Source: Deltaproteobacteria bacterium (GTDB lineage Bacteria > Desulfobacterota > Binatia > UBA9968). Taken from it: a DNA stretch of 64,000 bases. Below are positions 16,770-27,315 of this stretch, piece after piece. The position numbers were made by a program, and so were the translations under genes. Location of the stretch: positions 1 to 64,000 of the forward strand of contig JACQUW010000211.1 in NCBI GenBank assembly GCA_016210115.1. The letters are read 5' to 3'. How positions within the stretch are numbered: position 1 is the stretch's first letter; each line of letters begins with the position of its first letter. The notes beneath the pieces are model-generated. The model saw nothing but the letters and a program-made list of their open reading frames with translations, was not told the DNA's origin and searched no databases.

Positions 16770-17591
16770 ATGGAAAAATGGTTTGGCGACATCGTCGCCG
16801 ATGTCTTTTCTCCTGAGAAATCAAAGTTCAAATCACCCCTGATCCTGCTGCACGGTCTCTGGACCGGCAACTGGTGCTGGGATCTTTGGGGGACCCATTT
16901 CTCGAATCTGGGTTGGGAATGTTGGGCAATGAATCTCAGAGGCCGTTTTGGCGAGCGAGCGCGCGAAGCTCTGAAAGAGTTGAGTTTCGATCATTGCGTG
17001 GAAGATTTGAGGCGAATCATTCGCGTTCCGGAGATTCCGCCCGTTCTCTTGGCTCATGATATCGGCGGCCTTATCGCCCAAAAAGCTGTCGAAGAAGAGA
17101 AAGTGTCCGCTTTAATTCTGCTCTCGCCCTTCGTTCCACGCGATATTCCCGTGATTCCGCCCCGTCCTTTGCGGCTATTCCGACTGAAGTACTGGCCGCT
17201 ATTTTTTTTTCGCCGTCCATTTCGCCCTGAGCCGAGGGACTTCAACCAAACATGGCTGGCTTCTTTGCCCGAAGTCGAGCGCCCCAGGATTTTTCAGAGG
17301 GTGGTTCCAGAATCAAGCCAGCTCATTAGTGAGTTGTTCCAGCGCCGTGTCGGAATCGATCGGGCCGGTATTCTATCTCCTATTCTAATAGTTGCAGGCA
17401 CCGAGGACCGCGTTATCCCGCCCGGAGCGTTGCGGCAGCTGGCATTGAGACTTGGCGCGGAGTTCAAAGAATTTTCGAACCACGGGCATTGGATGATGGA
17501 AGAGCCGGACGGGGAAAAAATTGTAGCGGAGGTTCACCGCTGGGTGATGCAGACTTTGGGCGAGGAGATACTCGAAGCTGAATCTACGTAG
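16770..17591 (+). CDS. Alpha/beta hydrolase
   Basis: A 273-residue alpha/beta hydrolase. The oxyanion region is LILLHGLWTGNWCWD and the nucleophile elbow is AHDIGG, with Asp rather than Ser at the nucleophile position, as in haloalkane dehalogenases and epoxide hydrolases. The acid residue is in VAGTEDRVIPP and the catalytic His in FSNHGHWMMEEP. The substrate cannot be deduced. It stands alone between the small terminator-closed unit and the TlpA-like gene. Confidence 0.85.
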   Translation: MEKWFGDIVADVFSPEKSKFKSPLILLHGLWTGNWCWDLWGTHFSNLGWECWAMNLRGRFGERAREALKELSFDHCVEDLRRIIRVPEIPPVLLAHDIGGLIAQKAVEEEKVSALILLSPFVPRDIPVIPPRPLRLFRLKYWPLFFFRRPFRPEPRDFNQTWLASLPEVERPRIFQRVVPESSQLISELFQRRVGIDRAGILSPILIVAGTEDRVIPPGALRQLALRLGAEFKEFSNHGHWMMEEPDGEKIVAEVHRWVMQTLGEEILEAEST

Positions 17592-17756
17592 CTCGTGGGC
17601 GGTTTGGCCGATCCTCGGCGGTAATCCTCATTCCGGTGCGACGTCTCCCTCTGTCTCGTCCTTGACGGTTTCTTAACCGGCCGATTTTTCAACTGGTTGC
17701 GCGCCGAGTCTAACTCCGGTAGGGTTTAAGAATCGGAGGTTTCTGCTGGGCAAGGC

Positions 17757-18317
17757 ATGAAACGATTTTTGTCTTTTCGACTTCTTATCTCCCTCCTTTT
17801 GTTACTGGTAACCGCGCAGGGGTGGGCGCAAAGTGGGCGTTCCCGAGGGATCAATTACAAGGTGATTCCTAATCTGGAGCCAATGAAAGATCAGGCTCCG
17901 ACACCGGACTTCACATTACCAAACGTGGAGGGCAAAAAGGTTCCCCTGAGAGATTTTCGTGGGAAACTTGTCTTTCTCAATTTTTGGGCGAGTTGGTGCG
18001 CCCCCTGCCGGGAAGAAATGCCGGCCATGGAGCGTCTATACCAGGAGTTCAAGAAAAAGGATTTCGTGGTGGTCGCGATCAACGTGAAAGACAGAAGGAA
18101 AGACGCTCTCGATTTCGTCAATGAGCTAAAGCTAACCTACCCGATTCTGTTTGATCCCGATGGCAAGGTCGGTCTTCTCTATGGCGCCTGGGGCTTGCCC
18201 ACGACTTACCTGATCGGCCCGAGGGGCGAAGGCCTGGCCCGGGCTTGGGGGCCCGCCGAATGGTACAGCCCTGGCGCGAGGGAGTTGATCCGATCCGTGT
18301 TGGAGGAAAGAAGATGA
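17757..18317 (+). CDS. TlpA/ResA-like thiol-disulfide oxidoreductase
   Basis: A 186-residue exported thioredoxin-fold protein. A signal peptide fills residues 1-24 (cleavage near GWAQ). The redoxin domain starts near residue 50 (PDFTLPNVEGKKVPLRDFRG) and carries WCAPC with Cys81 and Cys84. It probably reduces disulfides in the periplasm, for example in apocytochrome c. Its stop overlaps the ATG of the ccdA gene (ATGA), so the electron donor CcdA and this acceptor form a coupled pair. Confidence 0.93.
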   Translation: MKRFLSFRLLISLLLLLVTAQGWAQSGRSRGINYKVIPNLEPMKDQAPTPDFTLPNVEGKKVPLRDFRGKLVFLNFWASWCAPCREEMPAMERLYQEFKKKDFVVVAINVKDRRKDALDFVNELKLTYPILFDPDGKVGLLYGAWGLPTTYLIGPRGEGLARAWGPAEWYSPGARELIRSVLEERR

Positions 18318-19051
18318 CCGATATAAACCTTTTCGTGGCCTTTACGGCAGGGCTCTTCTCTTTTCTCTCTCCGTGCGTGTTGCCTTTGATCCCTTCATAT
18401 CTCTCTTTTCTTTCGGGTGTTTCTTTGGAAGAGATGCGCGCCACAGAAGTCGAAGGTCACGTGCGGCGCCGGGTTGCTTTGAACTCCCTGGCTTTTATCC
18501 TTGGTTTTTCTCTCGTTTTCATATCTCTGGGCGTGTCCGCGAGTTTCTTGGGCAGCCTCTTTTTGAGTTATCGCAACTTTATCCGGATCCTGGGCGGCGT
18601 TTTTATTCTCATAGTGGGAATTTATCTGATGGGTTTTTTCAAAATAACGATGCTGGAGCGGTACTGGCAGTTCAACTTGAAGGATAAGCCAGCAGGCTAT
18701 CTCGGCTCAATTCTGGTGGGAATTACCTTTGCCGTGGCCTGGACCCCGTGCGTAGGACCTATTTTGGGAGCTATCCTCGCGCTGGCCGGGACATCGGCTG
18801 AGATCGGACGTGGCGTTCTTCTTCTCGGGACCTACGCCGCCGGGCTCGCCTTTCCGTTTCTTCTCAGCGCTGCGGCTGTGAATTCGTTTTTCCATTTTTC
18901 GCAGGTGTTTCGTCGCTATATACAGGCTGTCCACGTCACCGGAGGCATTCTGTTGGTTCTGGTGGGGATTCTTCTCATTACAGACTATATGACGGTTCTG
19001 AATATTTACGCCATCCGCCTGACACCGGAGTGGCTTTTGAAGAGACTGTAA
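18314..19051 (+). CDS. ccdA: Cytochrome c biogenesis protein CcdA
   Basis: A 245-residue inner-membrane protein with six hydrophobic segments. Each half carries one redox cysteine in a conserved setting: LSPCVLPLIPSY (Cys21) and WTPCVGPILGA. CcdA moves electrons from cytoplasmic thioredoxin to periplasmic thioredoxin-like proteins. The ATG at 18314 overlaps the stop of the TlpA-like gene; a longer in-frame start lies inside that gene and is rejected. It fits with the diheme cytochrome c found at 40 kb. Confidence 0.94.
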   Translation: MTDINLFVAFTAGLFSFLSPCVLPLIPSYLSFLSGVSLEEMRATEVEGHVRRRVALNSLAFILGFSLVFISLGVSASFLGSLFLSYRNFIRILGGVFILIVGIYLMGFFKITMLERYWQFNLKDKPAGYLGSILVGITFAVAWTPCVGPILGAILALAGTSAEIGRGVLLLGTYAAGLAFPFLLSAAAVNSFFHFSQVFRRYIQAVHVTGGILLVLVGILLITDYMTVLNIYAIRLTPEWLLKRL

Positions 19052-19063
19052 CCCGGTTGATTT

Positions 19064-19732
19064 ATGGAGAAAGAAGCTGAAAAACTCAAGCGCGAGGGCT
19101 GGGTCGTGAAGGGAGAAAGCACAGGACGGTGCAACTACGGTGTGAAAAATAAGGGGGAGACGAGCCGTTTTGTGAAAACTAAGATGGAAGAACAAATCCG
19201 ATCGATCTTGAGATCTATTGGCGAGGACCCGGATCGGGAAGGACTTTTGAAGACTCCTTCCAGAGTTGTTGAATCGCTGATTTTTCTGACGCGGGGCTAC
19301 GATTCCGATCCGGAGAAAGTGATCAATGAGGCCCTGTTTACGGAGAACTATGAAGAGATGATCGTTCAGAAGGACATCGATTTCTTCTCGTTGTGTGAGC
19401 ATCATCTGCTTCCATTTTTCGGCAAGGCCCACGTGGCCTATATTCCTCATCACAAGATCGTGGGAATCTCAAAGCTGGCCCGCCTGGTAGACGTCTATGC
19501 CCGGAGGCTTCAGGTCCAGGAACGACTGACGAGCCAGATCGCGAGCACGATTATGGAGAAGCTCCAGCCTCTCGGCGCGGCCGTGGTCATCGAAGCCGAA
19601 CATCTCTGTATGAGAATGCGAGGAGTGGAGAAGCAGAACTCATTAGTGATTACAAGCACGCTTCTGGGAGTGTTTAGGACACGGCAGGACACGCGCGCCG
19701 AATTTATGAACCTGATCCGCCAGAGAAGTTGA
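19064..19732 (+). CDS. folE: GTP cyclohydrolase I
   Basis: A 222-residue enzyme converting GTP to dihydroneopterin triphosphate, the first step of folate synthesis. The zinc and active-site motifs are clear: [40 protein letters not shown] and [12 protein letters not shown]. The first 40 residues are not part of the typical enzyme; a second ATG at 19184 ([16 protein letters not shown]) would give a length closer to the family norm. The gene lies 12 bases after ccdA and just ahead of pepA. Confidence 0.95.
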   Translation: MEKEAEKLKREGWVVKGESTGRCNYGVKNKGETSRFVKTKMEEQIRSILRSIGEDPDREGLLKTPSRVVESLIFLTRGYDSDPEKVINEALFTENYEEMIVQKDIDFFSLCEHHLLPFFGKAHVAYIPHHKIVGISKLARLVDVYARRLQVQERLTSQIASTIMEKLQPLGAAVVIEAEHLCMRMRGVEKQNSLVITSTLLGVFRTRQDTRAEFMNLIRQRS

Positions 19733-19748
19733 AATCGAGAAGAGATCC

Positions 19749-21278
19749 ATGGAAGTTTTTTTGAAGGATCAAAGCCTGTCCAGGATCAAAACGGATCTCC
19801 TGGTCCTCCCCGTGAAAGAACACGAGACCAGAGGGACGGACATCCGGTTGCTCGATCGGATCCTAAGAGGAAAACTCTCGCAGCGGATTCAAAAATCCAA
19901 ATTTGCCGCTTCCGAGGGGAGTTTCCTCCTCCACGGCACATCGGGGATGCTCGGCGCCACGCATCTGCTTCTGGTGGGAATGGGGAAAGAAGGCGAGATC
20001 GGGACGGATGCGTGGAGAAAAATGGCGGCGCGAGGCAAGAGAGAAGCCGAGGTGATCGGAGCGGAGGAATTCGGTGTCTATCTTCCGCCGGACCAGCAAC
20101 CAGAGGCGATTGCGGGTCCTATCGTCGAGGGAGCTTTGCTGGCATCCTACCGCTTTGACAAATATCGTTCCAACAGCAAGCCATCCGCAAACATTCGTTC
20201 CATGTCTCTGTTTCGTCCTGGGTTGAAAACCACTGCCGGCGTGAAGCGCTCGATCGAACGCGCGACGGCTCTTGTTCCTGGCGTTTTTCTTGCCCGTGAC
20301 CTCGTGAACGAGCCTCCTTCGGTGAGCACGGCGCGGTATTTGGGAGAACAGGCGAAACGTCACTGTCGCGGCGCGGGACTTAGCGTCGATGTTTGGGGAG
20401 TCAAGAAAATTCAAGAGATGAGGCTGGCTGGTCTTTTGGCTGTCAATCGTGGCAGCGCGGAAGAGCCGCGGTTCATCATTATACACTATAAACCCAAGGG
20501 GAAGGCGAGTAAAAAAGTCGCTCTTATAGGCAAGGGAATCACTTTCGATTCCGGAGGTCTGTCTCTAAAACAGCCCAAGTCCATGGAGACGATGAAACTT
20601 GACATGGCCGGAGGTGCGGCGATTATCGGTGCGATGAGCCTGCTTCCCGAACTCGCCCCTGAGGTCGAAGTCACCGGCTATATCCCAACGACGGACAATC
20701 TGCCGGGTGGAAGCGCGCAAAAGCCCGGCGACATCATCCGCTATCTGAACGGCAAAACGGTCGAAGTCCTGAACACGGACGCCGAGGGAAGATTGATTCT
20801 GGCCGACGGTTTGGCTCTAGCGGCCAAGACCCGCCCCGATTGCATGATTAATCTGGCAACTCTGACCGGCGCCTGTGTGATCGCTTTGGGAAACGAGGTT
20901 GCGGGACTCTTCAGTAACCAGCAGCCTCTTGCCGATAGTCTTATCCGGTGCGGTCGTGAAGCGGGAGAAAAACTGTGGCAGCTTCCTTTGGTCAAGGAAT
21001 ATCGCGAAGAGATTAAGAGCTCTATTGCGGATATCAAAAATATCGGCGGCTCCTCTGGCGGAGCCATCATGGCGGCTCTGATTCTGCAGGAATTCGTGGG
21101 TGACGTGCCCTGGGCCCATCTGGATATTGCCGGCCCCGCCTTTTCGGAGAAGGATGGGCTGATGTGCCCTCGAGGGGGCACCGGTTTTGGTGTGCGAACC
21201 CTCGTGCAATTTTTTCAAACTTTCGAGGAGGCTTCTGATCATGGTAGAAATTACGCAGGTGCGAGACGAAAATTTTGA
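19749..21278 (+). CDS. pepA: Leucyl aminopeptidase (M17)
   Basis: A 509-residue cytosolic aminopeptidase of family M17. The metal-binding and catalytic motifs are [25 protein letters not shown] and the signature [17 protein letters not shown]. The N-terminal macro-like domain (residues 1-170) is present. The length is normal for PepA. The last 38 bases overlap the thioredoxin gene that follows in another frame. Confidence 0.96.
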   Translation: MEVFLKDQSLSRIKTDLLVLPVKEHETRGTDIRLLDRILRGKLSQRIQKSKFAASEGSFLLHGTSGMLGATHLLLVGMGKEGEIGTDAWRKMAARGKREAEVIGAEEFGVYLPPDQQPEAIAGPIVEGALLASYRFDKYRSNSKPSANIRSMSLFRPGLKTTAGVKRSIERATALVPGVFLARDLVNEPPSVSTARYLGEQAKRHCRGAGLSVDVWGVKKIQEMRLAGLLAVNRGSAEEPRFIIIHYKPKGKASKKVALIGKGITFDSGGLSLKQPKSMETMKLDMAGGAAIIGAMSLLPELAPEVEVTGYIPTTDNLPGGSAQKPGDIIRYLNGKTVEVLNTDAEGRLILADGLALAAKTRPDCMINLATLTGACVIALGNEVAGLFSNQQPLADSLIRCGREAGEKLWQLPLVKEYREEIKSSIADIKNIGGSSGGAIMAALILQEFVGDVPWAHLDIAGPAFSEKDGLMCPRGGTGFGVRTLVQFFQTFEEASDHGRNYAGARRKF

Positions 21279-21567
21279 GGCCGAGGTCATCCGTTCGGAC
21301 CTGCCGGTGCTGATAGATTTCTGGGCTCCGTGGTGTGGACCGTGCAAGTCCATTGCCCCGGTAGTGGAAGAGCTGGCGCAAGAGTACGCAGGGAAGCTCA
21401 AGGTCGCCAAATTAAACGTGGACGATAACCCGGTCACCCCGGCCCGATACGGGGTGCGGGGGATCCCGAATCTGATCCTTTTTAAGCAGGGGACCGTGAA
21501 AGAGCAGATTGTGGGCGCCGTCGCCAAGGTTCGACTGGTTGAAGCGATCGAGAGGGTTGTCGGCTAA
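21241..21567 (+). CDS. trxA: Thioredoxin
   Basis: A 108-residue thioredoxin with WCGPC (Cys32, Cys35), the preceding DFWAP and the cis-proline loop GIPNLILF. This is a cytoplasmic general disulfide reductant, and the natural electron source for CcdA and possibly for the selenoproteins here. ATG 21241 follows GAGGAGG inside the 3' end of pepA. Its stop overlaps that of the convergent rodA. Confidence 0.96.
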   Translation: MVEITQVRDENFEAEVIRSDLPVLIDFWAPWCGPCKSIAPVVEELAQEYAGKLKVAKLNVDDNPVTPARYGVRGIPNLILFKQGTVKEQIVGAVAKVRLVEAIERVVG

Positions 21568-22667
21568 AACGTAAAGCGGCGCATGTTCACGTTCAAAAGC
21601 AGCCCTACAGCGACCATCATCGATAGCAGAGAAGATCCACCGTAACTCAGCAACGGCAGGGGAACTCCGACCACAGGGAGGATTGCCGTCACCATCCCCA
21701 CGTTGATAATGACCTGCCAGAAAAAGATCGTCGTCATGCCGAATGCCAGGAGCGAACCGAAGCGGTCTTTGGCCCGGCCTACAATCCGCAAGGAAAGCAC
21801 GATCAGCGCCAGGTGGAGCGTCAGCAGGATGAAACAGCCCAGGAAGCCCCATTCTTCGGCAAACACCGAAAAAATAAAATCCGTGTGCTGCGCAGGCAAA
21901 AAGTCAAGCTGATTTTGCGTGCCTTTCAAATACCCCTTTCCCAAAAGTCTTCCTGAACCGATGGCGATCTTGGACTGAATCACATGATATCCTGCCCCCA
22001 AAGGATCCAGGTCCGGGTTCAGAAATGTGAGTATGCGCTGTCGCTGGTATTGTTTAAGAAAATGCCAGGCGATGGGCATAAACAACATCCCGCTGCCAGC
22101 CAGGCAAAATAAGGAGCGTAACTGCAGGCCTCCCATGGTGATAACACTGAGAACGATGAGCACCAGAATCACCGCAGTCCCGAGATCTGGCTGGATCAGT
22201 GTGAGCAGGATCGCCGGGGACATGAGGACAAAGAGACCCCACAAGTCGCGCAGCCGATAACCCGCGGCCGGCTCGTCATACTGCAGATATTTGGCGAGAA
22301 CGAAGACGAGCGCGAGTTTGGCCGGTTCGGAAGGCTGAACCGCAAAGAAGCCCAGACGCAACCAGCGCTGCGAGCCTCCTCCAACAGATCCATAAAACAG
22401 CACAAGGCAGAGCAGGAACACCACCAGGCCGTAGAACGGATAAGCAATCCGGCTGATGTGGCGGTAGTCTATGCTGAGAGCAACCAGCATTGCAGCCATC
22501 GCGATCAGGAACCAATAGAGCTGCTTCGTTGCCAGGTGGCCCGCGCTTCCCTCTAGGACGCTATAAGTGGAGCTGTAGATCGTCAAGATCCCAAGCAGGC
22601 TTAGGATCATGGCGAGACTGAGGAGGTTCCAATCGAAATGAGAGATCAGCCGGCGATCAATTTGCAT
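21564..22667 (-). CDS. rodA: Rod shape-determining protein RodA
   Basis: A 367-residue SEDS-family glycosyltransferase that polymerises peptidoglycan during elongation, with ten or so membrane segments. Family motifs are visible: [53 protein letters not shown] and [15 protein letters not shown]. It overlaps the end of mrdA by 11 nt, and the two products form the elongasome synthase pair. It is the last gene of the mre operon. Confidence 0.96.
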   Translation of the reverse strand: MQIDRRLISHFDWNLLSLAMILSLLGILTIYSSTYSVLEGSAGHLATKQLYWFLIAMAAMLVALSIDYRHISRIAYPFYGLVVFLLCLVLFYGSVGGGSQRWLRLGFFAVQPSEPAKLALVFVLAKYLQYDEPAAGYRLRDLWGLFVLMSPAILLTLIQPDLGTAVILVLIVLSVITMGGLQLRSLFCLAGSGMLFMPIAWHFLKQYQRQRILTFLNPDLDPLGAGYHVIQSKIAIGSGRLLGKGYLKGTQNQLDFLPAQHTDFIFSVFAEEWGFLGCFILLTLHLALIVLSLRIVGRAKDRFGSLLAFGMTTIFFWQVIINVGMVTAILPVVGVPLPLLSYGGSSLLSMMVAVGLLLNVNMRRFTF

Positions 22668-24531
22668 CGATGGGCCCCCATCGGCTTGCCTGCGTCATCT
22701 CCGGCGAGCTCTGTGATTGCGAAATGTATTGTTCAATGACCGCTTTGGCCAATGGTGCGGCGGCGGAGCCTCCGTGTCCTCCATGTTCCACCAGAACGGC
22801 CACGGCGATGCGAGGATTTTCCGCGGGCGCATAAGCGACAAACCAGGCATGATCTCGAACGAAATACGATAGCTGCTCGCTCTTAGTGTATTTCCCGCGC
22901 ATCTCGGCAACCTGCGCGGTTCCGGTCTTACCGGCGATTTCAACCAGATTGGAGCGAGCTCTCCCGCCTGTTCCTGATCCGCTGTTCACTACGTCCCTTA
23001 AAGCATTGCGGACAAAGCTCAGAGTTGTCTCTTTGAGCGGCACAGAATGGATCAATTCAGGGCCATACTCACGAATCAAACTCCCGTCCAGAGATTCCAC
23101 CTTGCGGACGAACCATGGTCGGTAAACTTTTCCGCCATTGGCCACCGCCGCCATCAGATTTGCCATCTGAAGAGGTGTCACATTAACGTATCCTTGACCG
23201 ATGGAGATGGAAGGAGTTTCGCCGGGGAACCATGGCTGACCAAACCGTTTTTTCTTCCAGGCGATATCCGGAATCAAGCCTCCCTTCTCATGCTCCAGAG
23301 AAATGCCGGTTTTATCGCCCAACCCAAGAGCCCGAGCATAGTGGGCCATCCGGTCAACGCCTATGCGCTGACCGAGTTGATAAAAATAGACGTCGCAGGA
23401 TTCCACGATCGCTCTGTGGAGGTCGACCCAGCCGTGTCCCCGCTCCTTCCAATCCCTGAAGCTCCGGTTTCCGACCGTAAAAGAACCAGGGTCAAAAATA
23501 CGGGTCGCAGGATCGATAAGCCCTTCCTCAAGAGCGGCTACAGCCAGGACAATCTTATACGTTGAGCCGGGAGGATATTGCCCTTGAATCGCCCTGTTGC
23601 TGAGCGGGTGCATTCGATCCTTTGTCAAAGACCGCCATTCCTCCGGCTTGATTCCTCGAGCGAACGCATTGGGGTCGAAGCTGGGCGCGCTGGCGAGAGC
23701 AAGCACAGATCCGTTTTGCACATCGAGGACCACAATGGCTCCCTCTTTCCCTCGCAGGGCGTCGAAAGCCTTTGCCTGAAGATCCCGATCCAAGGTGAGA
23801 AAGACGCTGTGACCGGGTACGTCTTCGACTTCGTGCAACACGCGGATCCTTCGACCCAAGGCGTCAACCTCAACCTGCTGTCCGCCGCTTTGGCCCCGCA
23901 GGTATGTCTCCCAGCGGCTCTCCAGACCGAACTGGCCGATCTCGTCTCCCATCGTGTAGCCTCTTTTATCCTGTGTCTTTAACTGTTTGGGGCCGATCTC
24001 ACCGAGGTAGCCGACAAGATGGGCAGCCATGCCTTCGTTCCAGTAGCTGCGTCGCGGACGGATGCGTAGCGTGACACCTGGAAGATCGAACTGACGGGTC
24101 TCCACGGCTACCACGGATGCCCAGTCAATGTCTTTTCCCAAAACGATTTCTCCGAAAGGCGGCCTGCTCTCATGCAGGTTGACGGCGTTGAGATAATCGT
24201 TTTCGTTCCGTCCCAGGATACGGGCCAGGCGACGCAATGTGGATTCCGGCTCAGCAGCGTCCTCCGGAACAAAGAGAAGATCGAATGAGGGCCTGCTGTC
24301 GACCAGCAGATTTCCCTTCCGATCAAAGACCATCCCTCGAGTTCCGGGGATTTTCTTCAGCCGGATGCGATTATTCTCTGAAAGATACGTGAAGCGCTCA
24401 CCCTGAAAGAGCTGAAGGAGCAAGAGTCGGCCGACGAGAAGCAAAAATACGAGTACGATAAAGACGATTAGAAAATAGGTTCGCCGGCGAAAGTCCTGGG
24501 CTACCTCCTTCCGGGTTTGAAAAGAGATCAA
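22657..24531 (-). CDS. mrdA: Penicillin-binding protein 2
   Basis: A 624-residue class B transpeptidase. It has an N-terminal membrane anchor (residues 18-40), then a dimerisation region, then the transpeptidase domain. The active-site motifs are PPGSTYKI (S-x-x-K), VESCDVYFYQLG (S-x-D variant of the S-x-N motif) and IAGKTGTAQV (KTG). It crosslinks peptidoglycan in the elongasome with RodA. Its start overlaps the mreD stop by 4 nt. Confidence 0.96.
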   Translation of the reverse strand: MISFQTRKEVAQDFRRRTYFLIVFIVLVFLLLVGRLLLLQLFQGERFTYLSENNRIRLKKIPGTRGMVFDRKGNLLVDSRPSFDLLFVPEDAAEPESTLRRLARILGRNENDYLNAVNLHESRPPFGEIVLGKDIDWASVVAVETRQFDLPGVTLRIRPRRSYWNEGMAAHLVGYLGEIGPKQLKTQDKRGYTMGDEIGQFGLESRWETYLRGQSGGQQVEVDALGRRIRVLHEVEDVPGHSVFLTLDRDLQAKAFDALRGKEGAIVVLDVQNGSVLALASAPSFDPNAFARGIKPEEWRSLTKDRMHPLSNRAIQGQYPPGSTYKIVLAVAALEEGLIDPATRIFDPGSFTVGNRSFRDWKERGHGWVDLHRAIVESCDVYFYQLGQRIGVDRMAHYARALGLGDKTGISLEHEKGGLIPDIAWKKKRFGQPWFPGETPSISIGQGYVNVTPLQMANLMAAVANGGKVYRPWFVRKVESLDGSLIREYGPELIHSVPLKETTLSFVRNALRDVVNSGSGTGGRARSNLVEIAGKTGTAQVAEMRGKYTKSEQLSYFVRDHAWFVAYAPAENPRIAVAVLVEHGGHGGSAAAPLAKAVIEQYISQSQSSPEMTQASRWGPIDAN

Positions 24532-25034
24532 AGCGGCACCCGTTTCGCTTCTTCAAGATAACTCTCGCCCCGCTTCAGAAGGGAAAAGATGCCGGGGGCC
24601 AGGATGGAGGCGACGATCGCGTCCAGAAAAATGGATTTCAGGACGCCGGTCCAAAAGCTTTCTTCGGTCAAAAAGAAAGCCCAAACCAACATCAGAGCGA
24701 ATCCCTTTATCCATGAGGCACAAAACACCACGACCGCGCTCAGCACCAGGTTGTGAACCCAAATGCAGCGGGAGCTCAGGTAAACTGCCAAGAACACCAG
24801 CGACATGGCAAACGCATTGAGACCGAGAAGCGGACTGGAAAAAACATCCACGGAGTAACCGAGAAAAAAAGAGCCAAAAACAGCTCCCGTGGTGGGATGA
24901 TATAATCCCCAGTAAACACACAAGACCAAAATGAGGTCGGGAACGATAGAACCTAGCGGCAGAAGATGCAGAAAAGTCGTCTGGAGGAATACCAGAATAA
25001 ACCCGACTGTTAGAAAGATCAGTGACAATTTCAT
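24528..25034 (-). CDS. mreD: Rod shape-determining protein MreD
   Basis: A 168-residue membrane protein with five or six hydrophobic helices, the usual size for MreD. The pattern LPLGSIVPDLILVLCVYWGL is typical. It lies between mreC and mrdA. Its ATG at 25034 directly abuts a stop codon at 25035-25037 that would end MreC in an alternative frame (see MreC). Confidence 0.92.
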   Translation of the reverse strand: MKLSLIFLTVGFILVFLQTTFLHLLPLGSIVPDLILVLCVYWGLYHPTTGAVFGSFFLGYSVDVFSSPLLGLNAFAMSLVFLAVYLSSRCIWVHNLVLSAVVVFCASWIKGFALMLVWAFFLTEESFWTGVLKSIFLDAIVASILAPGIFSLLKRGESYLEEAKRVPL

Positions 25035-25147
25035 TCAACAAAGGCCCTGGGCTGCCTTACTGGGCGGTGGGGATACCGTTCCGGGAGCCGGGTCCATGGA
25101 CTCTGCCTTAACTTCAGGCCCGACCGCTGGTTCGCGTTCCCGGTCCA

Positions 25148-25975
25148 TCAACGAGTACTTCCTGGAGAAAAAACCACAAGAACCTCCTCTATGCGCGATG
25201 AATCGATCGCCAGGTTGACTCCTACGAATTGGAAAAGACCAACGCTTTTCTTGCGGACATTGCTCACCGTGCCGACAAGGAGGCCTTTGGGGAAGATACC
25301 GTCCAGGCCCGAGGTGAGTAAACGATCACCTTCCTGGACATCGTCGCTCCTTTTCACGTACTTCATGACGGGGCCGTTATCAAACGAGCCGGAAACAATT
25401 CCACGCGCTCGGCTTCGCTGAACGATAACATCAACACCACTATGGCTATCGTTAACGAGCAGCACCTTGGAGGTATTCGAGGTGACATCGACAATCTGTC
25501 CGACGACGCCGGCCGGCGACACAACAGCCATTCCTTTCGCCAAACCGTCGCGGCTGCCCTTATTTAGCAGCAAACTATGAAACCAGGAGCTGGCGCTGTT
25601 TCCTATCACGGCCGCAGTGAGCGAACGGGAGGGCAGGTCAGAGCGGAATTGCAGCAGCTCTCTTAAGCGTCGGTTCGTAGCTTCTGCTTCCAATAAGAGA
25701 TTCCTTTCGGTTTCGAGCGCAATGATTTTGCTTTTTAGCCTTGCGTTTTCGGCTGCGACTCCCCTGAGCCTGAGATAGCTCTGGTGAATATCTTTGATTT
25801 GGATGCCGAGAAGGTGTGCTCCAGCCTGCAAAGGACGCATGACTGTCCATAAGAGCGATCCCAGGGGATCGGCCTTGAGTTGTCCTCGGGCGGCAGCAGA
25901 GAGAATATAAAGAGAGACCAAAACGCTTAGAAAAGATGTAAGCAGAACCTGATTTCTACGGACAAACGCAAGCAT
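25148..25975 (-). CDS. mreC: Rod shape-determining protein MreC, 3' end possibly frameshifted
   Basis: A 275-residue periplasmic scaffold protein. It has a membrane anchor (residues 10-28), a coiled coil (LRLRGVAAENARLKSKIIAL) and the beta-barrel domains (RDGLAKGMAVVSPAGVVGQI; GDRLLTSGLDGIFPKGLLVG). The frame stops at 25148 after FSPGSTR. In the -1 frame, translation would instead continue from a run of six T (25168-25173 on the complement) into a Pro/Glu-rich tail (LMDREREPAVGPEVKAES...PPPSKAAQGLC). That tail ends at 25035, directly against the mreD ATG. Such a tail and spacing are typical of MreC, so I suspect a one-base loss in the T run, real or from sequencing. Confidence 0.93.
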   Translation of the reverse strand: MLAFVRRNQVLLTSFLSVLVSLYILSAAARGQLKADPLGSLLWTVMRPLQAGAHLLGIQIKDIHQSYLRLRGVAAENARLKSKIIALETERNLLLEAEATNRRLRELLQFRSDLPSRSLTAAVIGNSASSWFHSLLLNKGSRDGLAKGMAVVSPAGVVGQIVDVTSNTSKVLLVNDSHSGVDVIVQRSRARGIVSGSFDNGPVMKYVKRSDDVQEGDRLLTSGLDGIFPKGLLVGTVSNVRKKSVGLFQFVGVNLAIDSSRIEEVLVVFSPGSTR

Positions 25976-26024
25976 GGGTGGTCAGCCCCATTCGGGGAGG
26001 AGTCAGGGGAATTTCCCTCGGTGA

Positions 26025-27071
<1,047 letters not shown>

Positions 27072-27202
27072 TTATACGGTTAGGGGCGGTTAGATTAGCT
27101 GTGCAAAAATAACAGATTTGATCTCACCGGGCAAGATAACGGATGCGCTCTGAGTCTCGGTCACGTCCGGGTCGCTGCCCGTTCGGAGAGCCCGCGCATC
27201 CG

Positions 27203-27224
27203 ACCTGCCTGCCGGCAGGCAGGT
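27203..27224. repeat. 22-base perfect palindrome
   Basis: The 22 bases form a perfect inverted repeat centred on CCGG, with arms built from two copies of CCTG. It lies upstream of mreB and downstream of the aminotransferase gene. The same kind of palindrome is common between genes in environmental genomes, so this is probably one copy of a dispersed repeat; it could also be a weak terminator. Confidence 0.8.
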
Positions 27225-27315
27225 AACCAGCGGTGGGAATAAGCACTGGCCCATTGCGCGGGCTCGGAGAGTTCCTGCGAAAACGATTCCTCCTCAGGGG
27301 CGTGCCTTCCGGTCG

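Noticed and set aside
17644-17690. Possible hairpin around CTTGACGGTTTCTTAACCGG before the TlpA-like gene
   Set aside because: Pairing is short and not followed by a T run; promoter boxes are poor.
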